Source of the DNA: Oceanisphaera arctica
GTDB taxonomy: Bacteria > Pseudomonadota > Gammaproteobacteria > Enterobacterales > Aeromonadaceae
DNA length: 64,000 bases
Assembly (NCBI RefSeq): GCF_002936955.1
Contig: NZ_MPZM01000003.1
Location: forward strand, 62,001 to 126,000
Reading direction: 5' to 3'
Of this stretch, positions 26,721 through 37,637 are shown piece after piece; position 1 is the stretch's first letter, and each line of letters opens with the position of its first letter. Below the pieces are notes generated by a model, which ran no database searches, had not been told where the DNA came from, and worked only from the letters and a program-made list of their open reading frames with translations. The position numbers were made by a program, and so were the translations under genes.

Positions 26721-27719
26721 ATGAAAAAGACATTACTGGTTGCCGCCACCCTGACTCTGACCACCGCCCTGAGCGGTTGTGACGCCGGTGGCAGCAAAGC
26801 CAATATCGCTATCGGTCCCGCCGCCAGCACCACCCAGAAAGTATCGCGTATGGTACTAAGCGCCTACGGCGTTGAAGACGCGGATTTCAATGCCTATCAG
26901 GAACGTTTCGGTGACGCCCTGGACGGCGTGCAGGATGGCAACATCGATATCTCCATGGGCATCATGGGTCTACCGGCCGGCAGTATCGAAAGCCTGCAGG
27001 CTTCCTCCGGCGATGTGGTAATGCTGAGCCTGTCCGATGAAGTAGTCGATCAAATCGAGAAAAGCAGCGATTACCGCCGCTTTATCATTTCCAAAGACAG
27101 CTACAAGTTCCTGGACAGCGACGTGCAGACCATCGCCGCCTTCGCCGTCATGATGGGCAATACCAACACCATCAACGAAGAAATGGGCTACCAGCTGGCC
27201 AAGGTCATGTACGATCAGGCCGACCAGATCACCCACTCTCAAGCCAAGTTCCTGACCCTGGAACACGCCCTCAACGGTGCCGATGCACTCAAGATCCACC
27301 CGGGCGCCAAGCGTTTCTATGAAGAGAAAGGCCTGACCGTCAATATGCCGGTGGCCGAGCTGGGCAATGTAACTGCCAAGCATGAGTTTATTCTCGGCAC
27401 CGGCAGCCAGGGCGGCACCTACTATCCGCTGGGCGGAGAAATTGCCACCACCTGGAACAACAACATTCCGGGCGCCAACTTCACCAACGTGGAAACCAGC
27501 GCCTCCATCGAAAACCTGGTCAGCATTCGCGACGACAAGATGGACCTGGGGATGTCTGTGCATGTTCCGGCCCGCAACGCCCTCGAAGGCAAGGCCGAGT
27601 TTGAAGGCTCACCGGTCGATAACGCCGCCTTTATCGGCCAGATCTACCCGGAAGTGGTTCAGATAGTCAGCCGCGCCAGCAATAAAGTCTCTTCTTTCGA
27701 GAGCATCAAGGCAAAGTAA
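26721..27719 (+). CDS. TAXI family TRAP transporter solute-binding protein
   Basis: The ATG at 26721 gives MKKTLLVAATLTLTTALSGC, a lipoprotein signal with Cys20, 332 residues in all. The mature domain has NIAIGPAASTTQKVSRMV at the N-terminus and a second typical block FILGTGSQGGTYYPLGGEIA with ATTWNNNIPGANFTNVETSA. TAXI proteins hand carboxylates or amino acids to a TRAP permease driven by an ion gradient. Having two GTGS/YPLG-like halves is unusual: the best motif sits in the second half, near residue 222. The permease gene follows after a hairpin. Confidence 0.87.
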   Translation: MKKTLLVAATLTLTTALSGCDAGGSKANIAIGPAASTTQKVSRMVLSAYGVEDADFNAYQERFGDALDGVQDGNIDISMGIMGLPAGSIESLQASSGDVVMLSLSDEVVDQIEKSSDYRRFIISKDSYKFLDSDVQTIAAFAVMMGNTNTINEEMGYQLAKVMYDQADQITHSQAKFLTLEHALNGADALKIHPGAKRFYEEKGLTVNMPVAELGNVTAKHEFILGTGSQGGTYYPLGGEIATTWNNNIPGANFTNVETSASIENLVSIRDDKMDLGMSVHVPARNALEGKAEFEGSPVDNAAFIGQIYPEVVQIVSRASNKVSSFESIKAK

Positions 27720-27737
27720 CCGATCCCGGTCTGGATT

Positions 27738-27766
27738 GAGGTGGGCATTCGTGCCCGCCTCTTTTT
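27738..27766 (+). terminator. Intra-operon terminator between TAXI binding protein and permease
   Basis: The stem GAGGTGGGCA, loop TTCG, TGCCCGCCTC (one G-U pair) is followed by TTTTT, between two genes that must work together. Partial termination would give more binding protein than permease. Confidence 0.8.
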
Positions 27767-27788
27767 ATTTGGTTAATGGAAATCTGCT

Positions 27789-29720
27789 ATGGATAACACT
27801 CAAACACCGGAAGCGCTGCTCGAGAAATACGACAAAGAGTCGGCCTTCAGAAAGAACATCGGCCGCTGGGGCTGGATAGTCACCCTGTTTGCGGTCGCCC
27901 TGACCAGCTTTCACCTCTACACCGGCTACTTCGGCACCCTGCCCACCCAGAAGCAGGGCGCTGTGCACCTGGGGCTGGCCCTGGGCATGATATTTTTGCT
28001 GTATCCGGCCAGTCGCCACGGTATCAATCGCAATGGTGTGGCCTGGTATGACGTAATTCTGGCCTTCGTCGCCACCTTCGCCGCCTATTACAAGATTCTG
28101 TTCTTCAACGAGATCCTGCAGGGCCGCATTACCGGCTACTCGACCTTTGATCTGTTCATTTCCATTCTGGGCGTGCTGTTCGTGCTGGAAGCAACCCGTC
28201 GCACCGTAGGCATGCCCATCGTCATCGTCGCCTCGATCGCCATCGCCTATGCCTTGTTCGGCAATTTCATTCCGACCCGCATTCTGTCTCACCCGGGCTT
28301 CGAGCTGACCGATGTGTCGGTCAGCCTCTGGTTCCGGGAAAGCGGCATCTTCGGCACGCCGATCCAGATATCCGCCAAGTTCATCTTCCTGTTCCTGTTC
28401 TTCGGCGTGGTACTTACCCGCACCGGCGTGGGTCAGTTCTTCAACGATCTGGCCTTTGCCTGCACCGGCCGCTTTACCGGCGGCAGCGCCAAGGCCGCGG
28501 TGATCGCCAGCGCCTTTCAGGGCATGATTTCCGGCAGCTCGGTCGGTAACACGGTAGCGTCCGGCTCCTTCACCATTCCGATGATGAAGAAGGCCGGCTT
28601 CAAGCCCGAATTTGCCGCCGCCAGCGAAGCCGCCGCCTCTACCGGCGGCCAGATCATGCCGCCGCTGATGGGGGCCGCCGCCTTCATCATGGTGGAATAT
28701 ATTGGTGTCTCCTACGCCGAGATCATGATGGCCGCCATCATTCCCGCCGTACTCTACTTCAGCGGCATCTTCATCGGCGCCCACTTCGAAGCCAAGAAAC
28801 AGGGCATTCTGGGTATTCCCAAGGATCAGCTGCCGAGCAAACTCGGACTGCTCAAACGTCAGGGTTATATGCTGCTGCCGCTGGTGGTGGTGGTCGGCAC
28901 CATTCTCGCCGGTTTCACCGCCCAGCGCGCCGCCCTGCTCGGCATTGCCGCCGCCCTGATCGTCAGCATGGTGAAAAAGGAAACCCGGCTGTCGCCCAAA
29001 TCGCTGTTGTCTCTGCTTGAGCAGGGCGCGCGGGTGGCCTTGCCGGTGATCGCCGCCGTCGCCACCGCCGGTATCATTGCCGGTGTGGTGGGCATGACCG
29101 GACTGGGTTCCAAGTTTGCCGCCGGTATCATCAACCTGGCCGACGGTACCCTGATCCTGGCGCTGATCTTCACCATGGTCGCCTGTATCGTGCTGGGCAT
29201 GGGCTTGCCCACCACCGCCAACTACGTGGTGACCGCCACCATAGCGGCACCGGCGTTGATCAACGAATTTGGTCTGGCACCCATTGCCGTGCATCTGTTC
29301 GTGTTCTATTTCGGCATAGTGGCCGACATTACGCCGCCGGTTTGTCTGGCCGCCTATGCCGGGGCCGGTATCGCCCGGGCCAACCCGATGAAAACCGGGG
29401 TCACCGCGGTCAAGCTGGCCATCGGCGCCTTTATCATCCCTTATGTGTTCGTCTATAACCCGATACTGGTGATGGTGGACGTGAACCTGCCGGAACTGGC
29501 GATGGCGCTGGCGTTCGCACTGCTCGGCATGATGGCCATCAGCAGTTCGCTGATTGGCTATTTCATCCGCCCCAGCTCGCTGCCGGAACGCGCCCTGCTG
29601 CTCGCCGCCGGCCTGGCCATGGTGATGCCGGGCGCCATCAGCTCCGGCGCCGGTCTGGCACTGATTGCGTTCAGCTACTGGCTGCAGCGCCAGCGACCAG
29701 AACAAGCCGTGACCGCTTAA
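27789..29720 (+). CDS. TRAP transporter permease, fused DctQ-DctM type
   Basis: A 643-residue inner-membrane protein with many hydrophobic spans. The N-terminal four-helix part corresponds to the small subunit, and the rest to the large subunit with SGSSVGNTVASGSFTIPMMK, EAAASTGGQIMPPLMGAAAF and VLGMGLPTTANYVVTATIAA, typical of 4TM/12TM fusions that pair with TAXI binding proteins. It is separated from the binding protein by a terminator-like hairpin and is followed by another at 29764. Confidence 0.93.
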   Translation: MDNTQTPEALLEKYDKESAFRKNIGRWGWIVTLFAVALTSFHLYTGYFGTLPTQKQGAVHLGLALGMIFLLYPASRHGINRNGVAWYDVILAFVATFAAYYKILFFNEILQGRITGYSTFDLFISILGVLFVLEATRRTVGMPIVIVASIAIAYALFGNFIPTRILSHPGFELTDVSVSLWFRESGIFGTPIQISAKFIFLFLFFGVVLTRTGVGQFFNDLAFACTGRFTGGSAKAAVIASAFQGMISGSSVGNTVASGSFTIPMMKKAGFKPEFAAASEAAASTGGQIMPPLMGAAAFIMVEYIGVSYAEIMMAAIIPAVLYFSGIFIGAHFEAKKQGILGIPKDQLPSKLGLLKRQGYMLLPLVVVVGTILAGFTAQRAALLGIAAALIVSMVKKETRLSPKSLLSLLEQGARVALPVIAAVATAGIIAGVVGMTGLGSKFAAGIINLADGTLILALIFTMVACIVLGMGLPTTANYVVTATIAAPALINEFGLAPIAVHLFVFYFGIVADITPPVCLAAYAGAGIARANPMKTGVTAVKLAIGAFIIPYVFVYNPILVMVDVNLPELAMALAFALLGMMAISSSLIGYFIRPSSLPERALLLAAGLAMVMPGAISSGAGLALIAFSYWLQRQRPEQAVTA

Positions 29721-29763
29721 CCTCCCGCGCAGGCTTGCGTCGCAAGTTTTGACTCAGGCATTG

Positions 29764-29790
29764 GAAAGAGGCAGCCCTGCTGCCTCTTTT
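29764..29790 (+). terminator. Terminator of the TRAP operon
   Basis: The stem AGAGGCAG, loop CCCTG, CTGCCTCT is followed by TTT. Confidence 0.85.
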
Positions 29791-29806
29791 TCATTCCCGA
29801 AACAGA

Positions 29807-29832
29807 AGGTCGGCGGAGCAGATCCCTTTGCC
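29807..29832 (+). repeat. Dispersed repeat, copy 4 (fragment)
   Basis: AGGTCGGCGGAGCAGATCCC followed by TTTG matches the end segment of the repeats at 21.2 and 24.7 kb. It lies in the promoter region of the LysR gene. Confidence 0.5.
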
Positions 29833-29896
29833 CTCCTTTCTGCTCCGGAACGACACGGGTATACTGCCGACCTATTTCCTATCGGTGAACGGATTC

Positions 29897-30778
29897 ATGC
29901 GCTATCTACCTTCCATTGCGGCCATGCAGTGTTTCGAGGCCGCCGCCAGGCACCTGAGTTTTACCCGCGCGGCCGACGAGCTCAGTCTGACCCAGAGTGC
30001 GGTCAGCAAGCAGGTGGCCCAGCTGGAGTCCTTCCTTAACCGCAAGCTGTTTCGGCGGGTGCGGCGCTCCCTGTGTCTGACGCCGGAAGGCGCTATTTAC
30101 ATCGGCGAAGTGCGCAAGATCCTGACCCAGCTGGAAATGTCGTCCCAGTACATCATGTCCTACAACAGCCACCTCGATGTGCTCAAGATAGCGACCCTGC
30201 CGACCTTCGGCAGCCGCTGGCTGACTCCGCGACTGACCGCCTTTCTCGACCGTCATCCCCATATCAGCCTGGATTGCTGCGAAAAGGTCGAATCCTTCGA
30301 TCTCGACAAGGAAGGCATTGATATCGCTTTTTTCTACGGCCACGGCAGCTGGCCCGGCCTGGAATGTCACCGCTTGTTCGATGAAGAAGTGGTACCCGTC
30401 TGCGCGCCGGTGCTGCTTAACAGCCAGGCGCTGGACTCACCGCTGGATCTGACCCGTTACCGGTTGCTGCACCTGTCCACCCGGCCTCAGGCCTGGCACG
30501 ACTGGTTCGCCTCCCAGAGCCTGACCACGGAGCACAGTTATCAGGGCAATCGCTTTGAAACCTTCCACATGCTGATCCGGTCTACCATGGCAGGAGCCGG
30601 CATCGCCCTGCTGCCCCGCTTTCTGATTGAAGACGAGCTGGCCCGAGGGGAGCTGGTCATGCCCTGGTCTCATTCCCTGATCAGCGCCAACGGCTATTAT
30701 CTGGCCTACCCGGAGCGGCTGGGTGAGGTAGAAAAAGTCCGCTTGTTTGCCGATTATGTGATGCAGTCTTCCCACTAG
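29897..30778 (+). CDS. LysR-family regulator (GcvA-like)
   Basis: The ATG at 29897 starts MRYLPSIAAMQCFEAAARHL; longer versions start in the upstream repeat. The 293-residue protein has the winged helix LSFTRAADELSLTQSAVSKQ and the effector domain (LPTFGSRWLTPRLTAFLDRHP), similar to GcvA-type LysR proteins. It follows the TRAP operon on the same strand but after a terminator, so it has its own promoter. Its targets are unknown; the TRAP operon is a candidate. Confidence 0.88.
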   Translation: MRYLPSIAAMQCFEAAARHLSFTRAADELSLTQSAVSKQVAQLESFLNRKLFRRVRRSLCLTPEGAIYIGEVRKILTQLEMSSQYIMSYNSHLDVLKIATLPTFGSRWLTPRLTAFLDRHPHISLDCCEKVESFDLDKEGIDIAFFYGHGSWPGLECHRLFDEEVVPVCAPVLLNSQALDSPLDLTRYRLLHLSTRPQAWHDWFASQSLTTEHSYQGNRFETFHMLIRSTMAGAGIALLPRFLIEDELARGELVMPWSHSLISANGYYLAYPERLGEVEKVRLFADYVMQSSH

Positions 30779-30933
30779 AGCGCAACATATATCACCAGCA
30801 GAACGTGAATAAATATTTATATTTTCTGCAAGAAACCAGATTTACCCTATAGTCCACCAGGGTTTCGCCTGAGCCAGAATGCCGGCCTCGCGGCGGTCGG
30901 CCTACTGGCCCGGAAGTTTCTTGCAATCCGGGG

Positions 30934-30962
30934 TTGGCAAATCCGGATCGGCTTGCTAAGGT
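30934..30962 (+). promoter_or_regulatory. Likely promoter of the his operon
   Basis: TTGGCA and TAAGGT are separated by 17 bases, about 40 bp before the his leader peptide. The -10 is a weak match. Confidence 0.45.
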
Positions 30963-31001
30963 GGGCGCAGACCTATTAGAAGAAACACAGGCCACCCTAT
31001 T

Positions 31002-31049
31002 ATGAACTTCCTGCACAACGCCAAGCACCATCATCATCATCCCGACTAG
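31002..31049 (+). CDS. hisL: His operon leader peptide
   Basis: The 15-residue peptide MNFLHNAKHHHHHPD has six histidines, five in a row (CAC then four CAT codons). It lies just before alternative hairpins and the hisG gene. Stalling of ribosomes at the histidine codons when charged tRNA-His is low should favour the antiterminator and let hisG be read. This is the classic enteric attenuation design. Confidence 0.93.
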   Translation: MNFLHNAKHHHHHPD

Positions 31050-31079
31050 GCTTTCAGAATTTTATTCTGGAAGGCCTAT
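31047..31079 (+). promoter_or_regulatory. Hairpin of the his attenuator (antiterminator region)
   Basis: TAGGC...CAGAAT, loop TTT, ATTCTG...GGCCTA forms a strong hairpin directly after the leader stop codon, so it is positioned to compete with the downstream terminator. Confidence 0.7.
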
Positions 31080-31112
31080 ACCTTGGCGGCTTCCAGCAGG
31101 ACAGAATACATA

Positions 31113-31150
31113 AACCCTCGGAAGCATAGCTCCGGGGGTTTTTCGTTTTA
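31113..31150 (+). terminator. His attenuator terminator
   Basis: The stem AACCCTCGGA, loop AGCATAGC, TCCGGGGGTT (one G-U pair) is followed by TTTCGTTTT, 56 bp before hisG. Confidence 0.85.
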
Positions 31151-31205
31151 CCGCTTCATTTTTACACAGTTTATTTATCAGACTACAGACAGGGAACACA
31201 ACATC

Positions 31206-32108
31206 ATGACACTGGATCAAAATCGTCTTCGCATCGCCATTCAGAAATCCGGCCGCCTCAGCACCGAATGCCAGAAGCTGCTCAAGGGCTGCGGCGTAAA
31301 ACTCAACCTGCGTGAGCAGCGCCTGATCGCCCACGCCGAAAACATGCCCATCGATTTACTGCTGGTACGCGATGACGACATTCCCGGTCTGGTGATGGAC
31401 GGTGTGGTTGACCTCGGCGTGGTGGGCGAAAACGTGTTGGAAGAAACCCTGATGGAGCGCCAGGCTCAGGGCGAAAGTTCCGATTACAGCGTGCTCAAGC
31501 GCCTCGACTTCGGCGGCTGCCGGTTGTCGTTGGCGGTGGCTCAGGAGTTCGACTATCAAGGCCCGGAAAGCCTGGAAGGCAAACGTATCGCTACTTCTTA
31601 TCCCTGGTTGCTCAAGCGCTACATGGACCGTCAGGGCGTCAAGTTCAAGAGCGTCATGCTGAACGGCTCGGTCGAAGTGGCGCCGCGTGCCGGCGTGGCC
31701 GACGCCATCTGCGATCTGGTGTCTACCGGTGCCACTCTGGAAGCCAACGGCCTGGTCGAAACCGACGTTATCTTCCGCTCCAAGGCAGTGCTGATCCAGA
31801 GCGCCATCCCCCTGCCGACCGCCAAACAACAGGTTATCGACCGTCTGCTGCCCCGTATCCAGGGCCTGCAACAGGCGCGCGAGAGCAAATACATCATGCT
31901 GCACGCTCCCAAGGATCGGCTGGAAGCCGTTATCGATCTGCTGCCCGGCGCCGAGCGTCCCACCATCATGCAGCTGGCCGGTGAAAGCAACCAGGTGGCC
32001 ATTCACATGGTGAGCGGCGAAGACATGTTCTGGGAAACCATGGAAGGCCTCAAGGCCCTGGGCGCCTCCTCCATTCTGGTGCTGCCCATCGAGAAGATGA
32101 TGGAGTAA
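31206..32108 (+). CDS. hisG: ATP phosphoribosyltransferase HisG (long form)
   Basis: 300 residues from ATG at 31206 ([19 protein letters not shown]); an in-frame extension upstream crosses the attenuator and is rejected. It has the PRPP-binding region [20 protein letters not shown] and the C-terminal ACT-like regulatory domain ([20 protein letters not shown]), so it is the long, histidine-inhibited form that does not need HisZ. It makes phosphoribosyl-ATP, the first histidine step. Next gene after 3 bp. Confidence 0.97.
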   Translation: MTLDQNRLRIAIQKSGRLSTECQKLLKGCGVKLNLREQRLIAHAENMPIDLLLVRDDDIPGLVMDGVVDLGVVGENVLEETLMERQAQGESSDYSVLKRLDFGGCRLSLAVAQEFDYQGPESLEGKRIATSYPWLLKRYMDRQGVKFKSVMLNGSVEVAPRAGVADAICDLVSTGATLEANGLVETDVIFRSKAVLIQSAIPLPTAKQQVIDRLLPRIQGLQQARESKYIMLHAPKDRLEAVIDLLPGAERPTIMQLAGESNQVAIHMVSGEDMFWETMEGLKALGASSILVLPIEKMME

Positions 32109-32111
32109 GCC

Positions 32112-33404
32112 ATGAATATTCTTGAATGGAATCAACTGAACACCACCGAGCAAGCAGAAGCGCTGCGACGCCCGGCCTTGGCTCAGGGCGGACGTGAAGC
32201 CCAGGTGGCCGACATTATCCAGAAAGTACGCGAGGGCGGTGACGCCGCCCTGATTGAGCTGACCCGCACCCTGGACCGCGCCGAGCGCAGCACGCTGCAA
32301 CTGTCACAAGAGGAAATCGACACCGCCGCCGACCGCGTCGGCGACGAGCTGAAGGCCGCCATCGAGCTGGCCATCACCAATATCGAGACCTTTCACCGGG
32401 CACAGCTGCCGCAACCCATAGCGCTGGATACCAGCCCGGGCGTGCGCTGCGAACTGCACTTTCAGCCGATAGAAAAAGTCGGCCTCTATGTACCCGGTGG
32501 CAGCGCGCCCTTGGTATCCACCGTGATGATGCTGGCCATTCCGGCCCGTCTGGCCGGATGCGAACGGGTGGTGCTGTGTTCGCCACCGCCCATCAACGAC
32601 GCCATCATCTATACCGCCCGCCGCTGTGGTGTGGACGCCATCTATACCCTAGGCGGCGCTCAGGCCGTGGCGGCCATGGCCTACGGCAGCGAGACCGTGA
32701 CCAAGGTGGACAAGATTTTCGGCCCCGGCAATACCTGGGTCACCGAGGCCAAGCGCCAAGTGTCCTCGGATGTGAACGGTGCGGCCATCGACATGCCCGC
32801 CGGCCCCTCAGAAGTGCTGGTGATCGCCGACGACACCGCCGATGCGGACTTTATCGCCTCGGATCTGCTGTCTCAGGCCGAGCACGGCCCGGACTCCCAG
32901 GTAATACTGGCCACCCCGAGCCGTGAGCTGGCACAAAAGGTCAACGTGGCGCTGGAGCAACAGCTGGCACAGCTGTCTCGCGCCGACATCGCCCGTCAGG
33001 CCCTGGCCGAGAGCCGTACCTTTATCTGTGACGATCTGGTACAGGCTGCCGCCATCTCCAACGCCTATGCGCCCGAGCACCTGATAGTGCAAACCGCCGA
33101 TCCGCGCGCCCTGCTGCCGAGCCTGAAAAACGCCGGCTCGATCTTCCTCGGCGCCTGGACCCCGGAATCAGTGGGCGACTACGCCAGCGGCACCAACCAC
33201 ACTCTGCCCACCTACGGCTATGCCCGCACCTATTCCAGCCTGGGGCTGGCCGATTATCAGCGCCGCTTTACCGTGCAGGAGCTGAGTCCGGAAGGCCTTC
33301 GCGCCATCGGCCCGGCGGTGGAGCTGCTGGCCGCTACCGAAACCCTCGATGCCCACAAGAACGCGGTCAGCCTGCGGCTGGCCAAACTGGAGAAGAAAGC
33401 ATGA
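32112..33404 (+). CDS. hisD: Histidinol dehydrogenase HisD
   Basis: 430 residues. VPGGSAPLVSTVMMLAIPAR, KIFGPGNTWVTEAK, and the zinc/active-site stretch DLLSQAEHGPDSQVIL are typical. It oxidises histidinol to histidine in two NAD steps, the last reactions of the pathway. It overlaps the hisC start by 4 bp. Confidence 0.97.
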   Translation: MNILEWNQLNTTEQAEALRRPALAQGGREAQVADIIQKVREGGDAALIELTRTLDRAERSTLQLSQEEIDTAADRVGDELKAAIELAITNIETFHRAQLPQPIALDTSPGVRCELHFQPIEKVGLYVPGGSAPLVSTVMMLAIPARLAGCERVVLCSPPPINDAIIYTARRCGVDAIYTLGGAQAVAAMAYGSETVTKVDKIFGPGNTWVTEAKRQVSSDVNGAAIDMPAGPSEVLVIADDTADADFIASDLLSQAEHGPDSQVILATPSRELAQKVNVALEQQLAQLSRADIARQALAESRTFICDDLVQAAAISNAYAPEHLIVQTADPRALLPSLKNAGSIFLGAWTPESVGDYASGTNHTLPTYGYARTYSSLGLADYQRRFTVQELSPEGLRAIGPAVELLAATETLDAHKNAVSLRLAKLEKKA

Positions 33405-34459
33405 GCATCACCAAAATGGCCCGTGCCCAGGTGCAGGCCCTGACCCCTTATCAATCGGCCCGGCGTATCGGCGGCCAGGGCCACATCTGGCTCAACGCCA
33501 ACGAAGCGGCCGACAGCGGTGAATACCAACTGGATTGTGCACGCCTGAACCGTTATCCCGAGTGCCAGCCGCCCCAGGTGATCAACCGCTATGCGGGCTA
33601 TGCGGGAGTGACCGCGGAGCAGGTACTGGTCAGCCGCGGCGGCGATGAGGGCATAGAGCTGCTGATCCGTACTTTCTGCGAGCCGGGTCGGGACCAAATC
33701 CTGATCTGCACGCCTACCTACGGTATGTACGCCATCAGCGCCGAGACCAACGGCGTGGGCATCATAGATGTGCCGCTGCGTGATGACCGCCAGCCCGACT
33801 TCGACGGCATCATAAAACAGCTCGACAACGTCAAGCTGGTGTTCCTGTGCTCGCCCAACAACCCCACTGGTGATCTGGTAGACAAAACCGGGCTGCTGCG
33901 TCTGCTCGAGGCCGCCAAAGAGCGCGCTCTGGTGGTAGTGGACGAGGCCTATATCGAATTCTGCCCCGAATCCACTCAGGCCGGATTGCTGGCCGACTAC
34001 CCGCAGCTGGTACTGATCCGCACCCTGTCCAAGGCCTTTGGTCTGGCCGGGATTCGCTGTGGCTTTACGCTGGCCAACCCCGAGGTCATCGGCCTGCTGA
34101 TCAAGGTTATCGCCCCCTACCCTATCCCCGAGCCGGTAGCCCAGATTGCCGCCCAGGCCCTGAGCGATAGCGGGCTGGCGACCATGCGTGCGCGGGTGGC
34201 CGAGATCAATGCCCTCAAGGCGACGCTTGCCGGGCAGTTACGCCAGAACGCTCAGGTGAAAGAGGTGTTCGCCCCCAACGGCAACTACCTGCTGGTGCGC
34301 TTCACGCCTGGCAGCGATGTCTTTGCCCGCATGGGCAAGGCCGGTATCATATTGCGTGACTTTGCCAGCAAACCCGGGCTTTCCGACTGTATTCGAATCA
34401 CCATCGGCAACAGCGCCGAAATGGACGCGGTACTCCAGATACTGCAACAGGAGCAATAA
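33401..34459 (+). CDS. hisC: Histidinol-phosphate aminotransferase HisC
   Basis: 352 residues, class I/II PLP fold. Landmarks: VSRGGDEGIELLIRTFCEPG, FLCSPNNPTGDLV, VVVDEAYIEFCP and the PLP lysine in RTLSKAFGLAGIRCGF. It converts imidazole-acetol phosphate to histidinol phosphate. It overlaps hisD by 4 bp and abuts hisB. Confidence 0.97.
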   Translation: MSITKMARAQVQALTPYQSARRIGGQGHIWLNANEAADSGEYQLDCARLNRYPECQPPQVINRYAGYAGVTAEQVLVSRGGDEGIELLIRTFCEPGRDQILICTPTYGMYAISAETNGVGIIDVPLRDDRQPDFDGIIKQLDNVKLVFLCSPNNPTGDLVDKTGLLRLLEAAKERALVVVDEAYIEFCPESTQAGLLADYPQLVLIRTLSKAFGLAGIRCGFTLANPEVIGLLIKVIAPYPIPEPVAQIAAQALSDSGLATMRARVAEINALKATLAGQLRQNAQVKEVFAPNGNYLLVRFTPGSDVFARMGKAGIILRDFASKPGLSDCIRITIGNSAEMDAVLQILQQEQ

Positions 34460-35545
34460 GTGACTAAGGAACGTATCTTATTTATCGATCGCGACGGCAC
34501 CATGGTAGAAGAGCCAGCGGTGGACAAACAACTTGACCGGCTCGACAAGCTGGCCTTTCTGCCCGGCGTGATCCCGGCCCTGCTCAAGCTGCAGGACGCC
34601 GGCTACCGGCTTGTGATGGTGACCAATCAGGACGGCCTGGGCACCGACAGCTTTCCGCAAGCCGACTTTGACGCCCCCCACAACCTGATGATGCAAATTC
34701 TCGGCTCTCAGGGCGTGAGCTTCCAGGACGTTTTGGTCTGCCCGCACTTTCAGCACGACGACTGCGCCTGCCGCAAACCGCGTCTGGGCCTGGTGAAAGA
34801 CTATCTGCAGGCCGGCCGTATCGACTTTACCGACTCATGGGTGATAGGCGATCGTCAGACCGACATGGGACTGGCCGAAAACATGGGTCTGCCGGGCCTG
34901 CATTACGGTCACGGTGACGTAGGTCATGAAAAGCTGGGCTGGCCCCAGATCGTAGCGCGCCTGCTAAGCCGCGGCCGTACCGCCGAGGTGACCCGCACCA
35001 CCAAGGAAACCGACATTCGCATCGCGCTTGATCTGGATACCCAGGGCGGCAACCAGATCCACTCCGGGCTGCACTTTTTCGACCACATGCTGGATCAAAT
35101 TGCCACCCACGGCGGTTTTCAGCTCAAGGTGGCGGTCGAGGGCGATCTGCACATAGACGATCACCACACGGTGGAAGACACCGCCCTGGCATTGGGCGAA
35201 GCGCTGCGCAAGGCGCTCGGCAACAAGCGCGGCATCGGCCGTTTCGGCTTCGTACTGCCGATGGACGAATGCGAAGCCGCCGTCACCCTGGATCTCTCGG
35301 GCCGCCCTTACATGAAGTTCGAAGGTGACTTCCGTCAGGACAAGGTCGGCGATATGTCGGTAGAAATGGTGCCTCACTTCTTCCGTAGCTTAAGCGACAG
35401 CCTGGCCGCCAATATTCACCTCAAGGTGACCGGTAACAACACTCACCACATGGTGGAAAGCGTGTTCAAGGGCTTCGGCCGCGCCCTGCGCCAGGCCATC
35501 AAGGTGGAAGGCAACGAACTGCCCTCCAGCAAGGGGGTACTGTGA
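34460..35545 (+). CDS. hisB: Bifunctional histidinol-phosphatase / IGP dehydratase HisB
   Basis: 361 residues with a GTG start right after the hisC stop. The N-terminal HAD phosphatase has [13 protein letters not shown] and [16 protein letters not shown] (zinc-site cysteines). The C-terminal dehydratase has [18 protein letters not shown] and [15 protein letters not shown]. The fused form is typical of enteric-type his operons. Confidence 0.97.
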   Translation: MTKERILFIDRDGTMVEEPAVDKQLDRLDKLAFLPGVIPALLKLQDAGYRLVMVTNQDGLGTDSFPQADFDAPHNLMMQILGSQGVSFQDVLVCPHFQHDDCACRKPRLGLVKDYLQAGRIDFTDSWVIGDRQTDMGLAENMGLPGLHYGHGDVGHEKLGWPQIVARLLSRGRTAEVTRTTKETDIRIALDLDTQGGNQIHSGLHFFDHMLDQIATHGGFQLKVAVEGDLHIDDHHTVEDTALALGEALRKALGNKRGIGRFGFVLPMDECEAAVTLDLSGRPYMKFEGDFRQDKVGDMSVEMVPHFFRSLSDSLAANIHLKVTGNNTHHMVESVFKGFGRALRQAIKVEGNELPSSKGVL

Positions 35546-36144
35546 GCAATTCCATAAACGTCGTCATCATCGACACCGGCTGCGCCAACCTGTCGTCGGT
35601 GCGCTACGCCATCGAACGTCTGGGCTATGACGTCACCGTCAGCAAGGATCCAGACGTGGTACTGGCCGCCGACAAGCTGCTGCTGCCCGGCGTGGGCACC
35701 GCCCGCGAGGCGATGAAGAACCTGAAAGAGCGTAACCTGATCGATCTCATCAATCAGCTGCAGCAGCCGGTGCTGGGTATCTGCCTCGGCATGCAGATGC
35801 TGGTCAATCGCTCGGCAGAAGGCGATGTCGACTGCCTCGGCAAGATCGACGCCGACTGCGCCCACATGGAAAGCAGCGAGGGCATACGCCTGCCCCACAT
35901 GGGCTGGAACCAGATAACCCCCATGCCGGGTCATCCCCTATTCAAGGACATCCCCGAAGGCAGTTTCTTCTACTTCGTGCATTCCTATGCGGTGCCGGTC
36001 GGCGAATATACCCTGGCCTCTAGCCAGCATGGCCAGATCTTCAGCGCCGCCATCGGCCAGGCCAATTTTTTTGGCGTGCAATTCCACCCGGAGCGTTCCG
36101 GCGCCGCCGGTGCTCAACTGCTGAAAAACTTCCTGGAGCTATAA
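35542..36144 (+). CDS. hisH: Imidazole glycerol phosphate synthase glutaminase subunit HisH
   Basis: 200 residues, GTG start overlapping the hisB stop by 4 bp. It is a class I glutamine amidotransferase: the nucleophile cysteine lies in [16 protein letters not shown], and the His-Glu pair is in [10 protein letters not shown]. It supplies ammonia to HisF. hisA follows directly. Confidence 0.97.
   Translation: MSNSINVVIIDTGCANLSSVRYAIERLGYDVTVSKDPDVVLAADKLLLPGVGTAREAMKNLKERNLIDLINQLQQPVLGICLGMQMLVNRSAEGDVDCLGKIDADCAHMESSEGIRLPHMGWNQITPMPGHPLFKDIPEGSFFYFVHSYAVPVGEYTLASSQHGQIFSAAIGQANFFGVQFHPERSGAAGAQLLKNFLEL

Positions 36145-37629
<1,485 letters not shown>

Positions 37630-37637
<8 letters not shown>

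Noticed and set aside
27765-29705. 646-codon minus-strand frame opposite the TRAP permease
   Set aside because: Low-complexity His/Gly/Gln-rich mirror of a GC-rich membrane gene; the plus-strand product is clearly real.
30806-30821. TGAATAAATATTTATA as an ArgR box upstream of the his operon
   Set aside because: Only one half fits and there is no second tandem box at the usual spacing.
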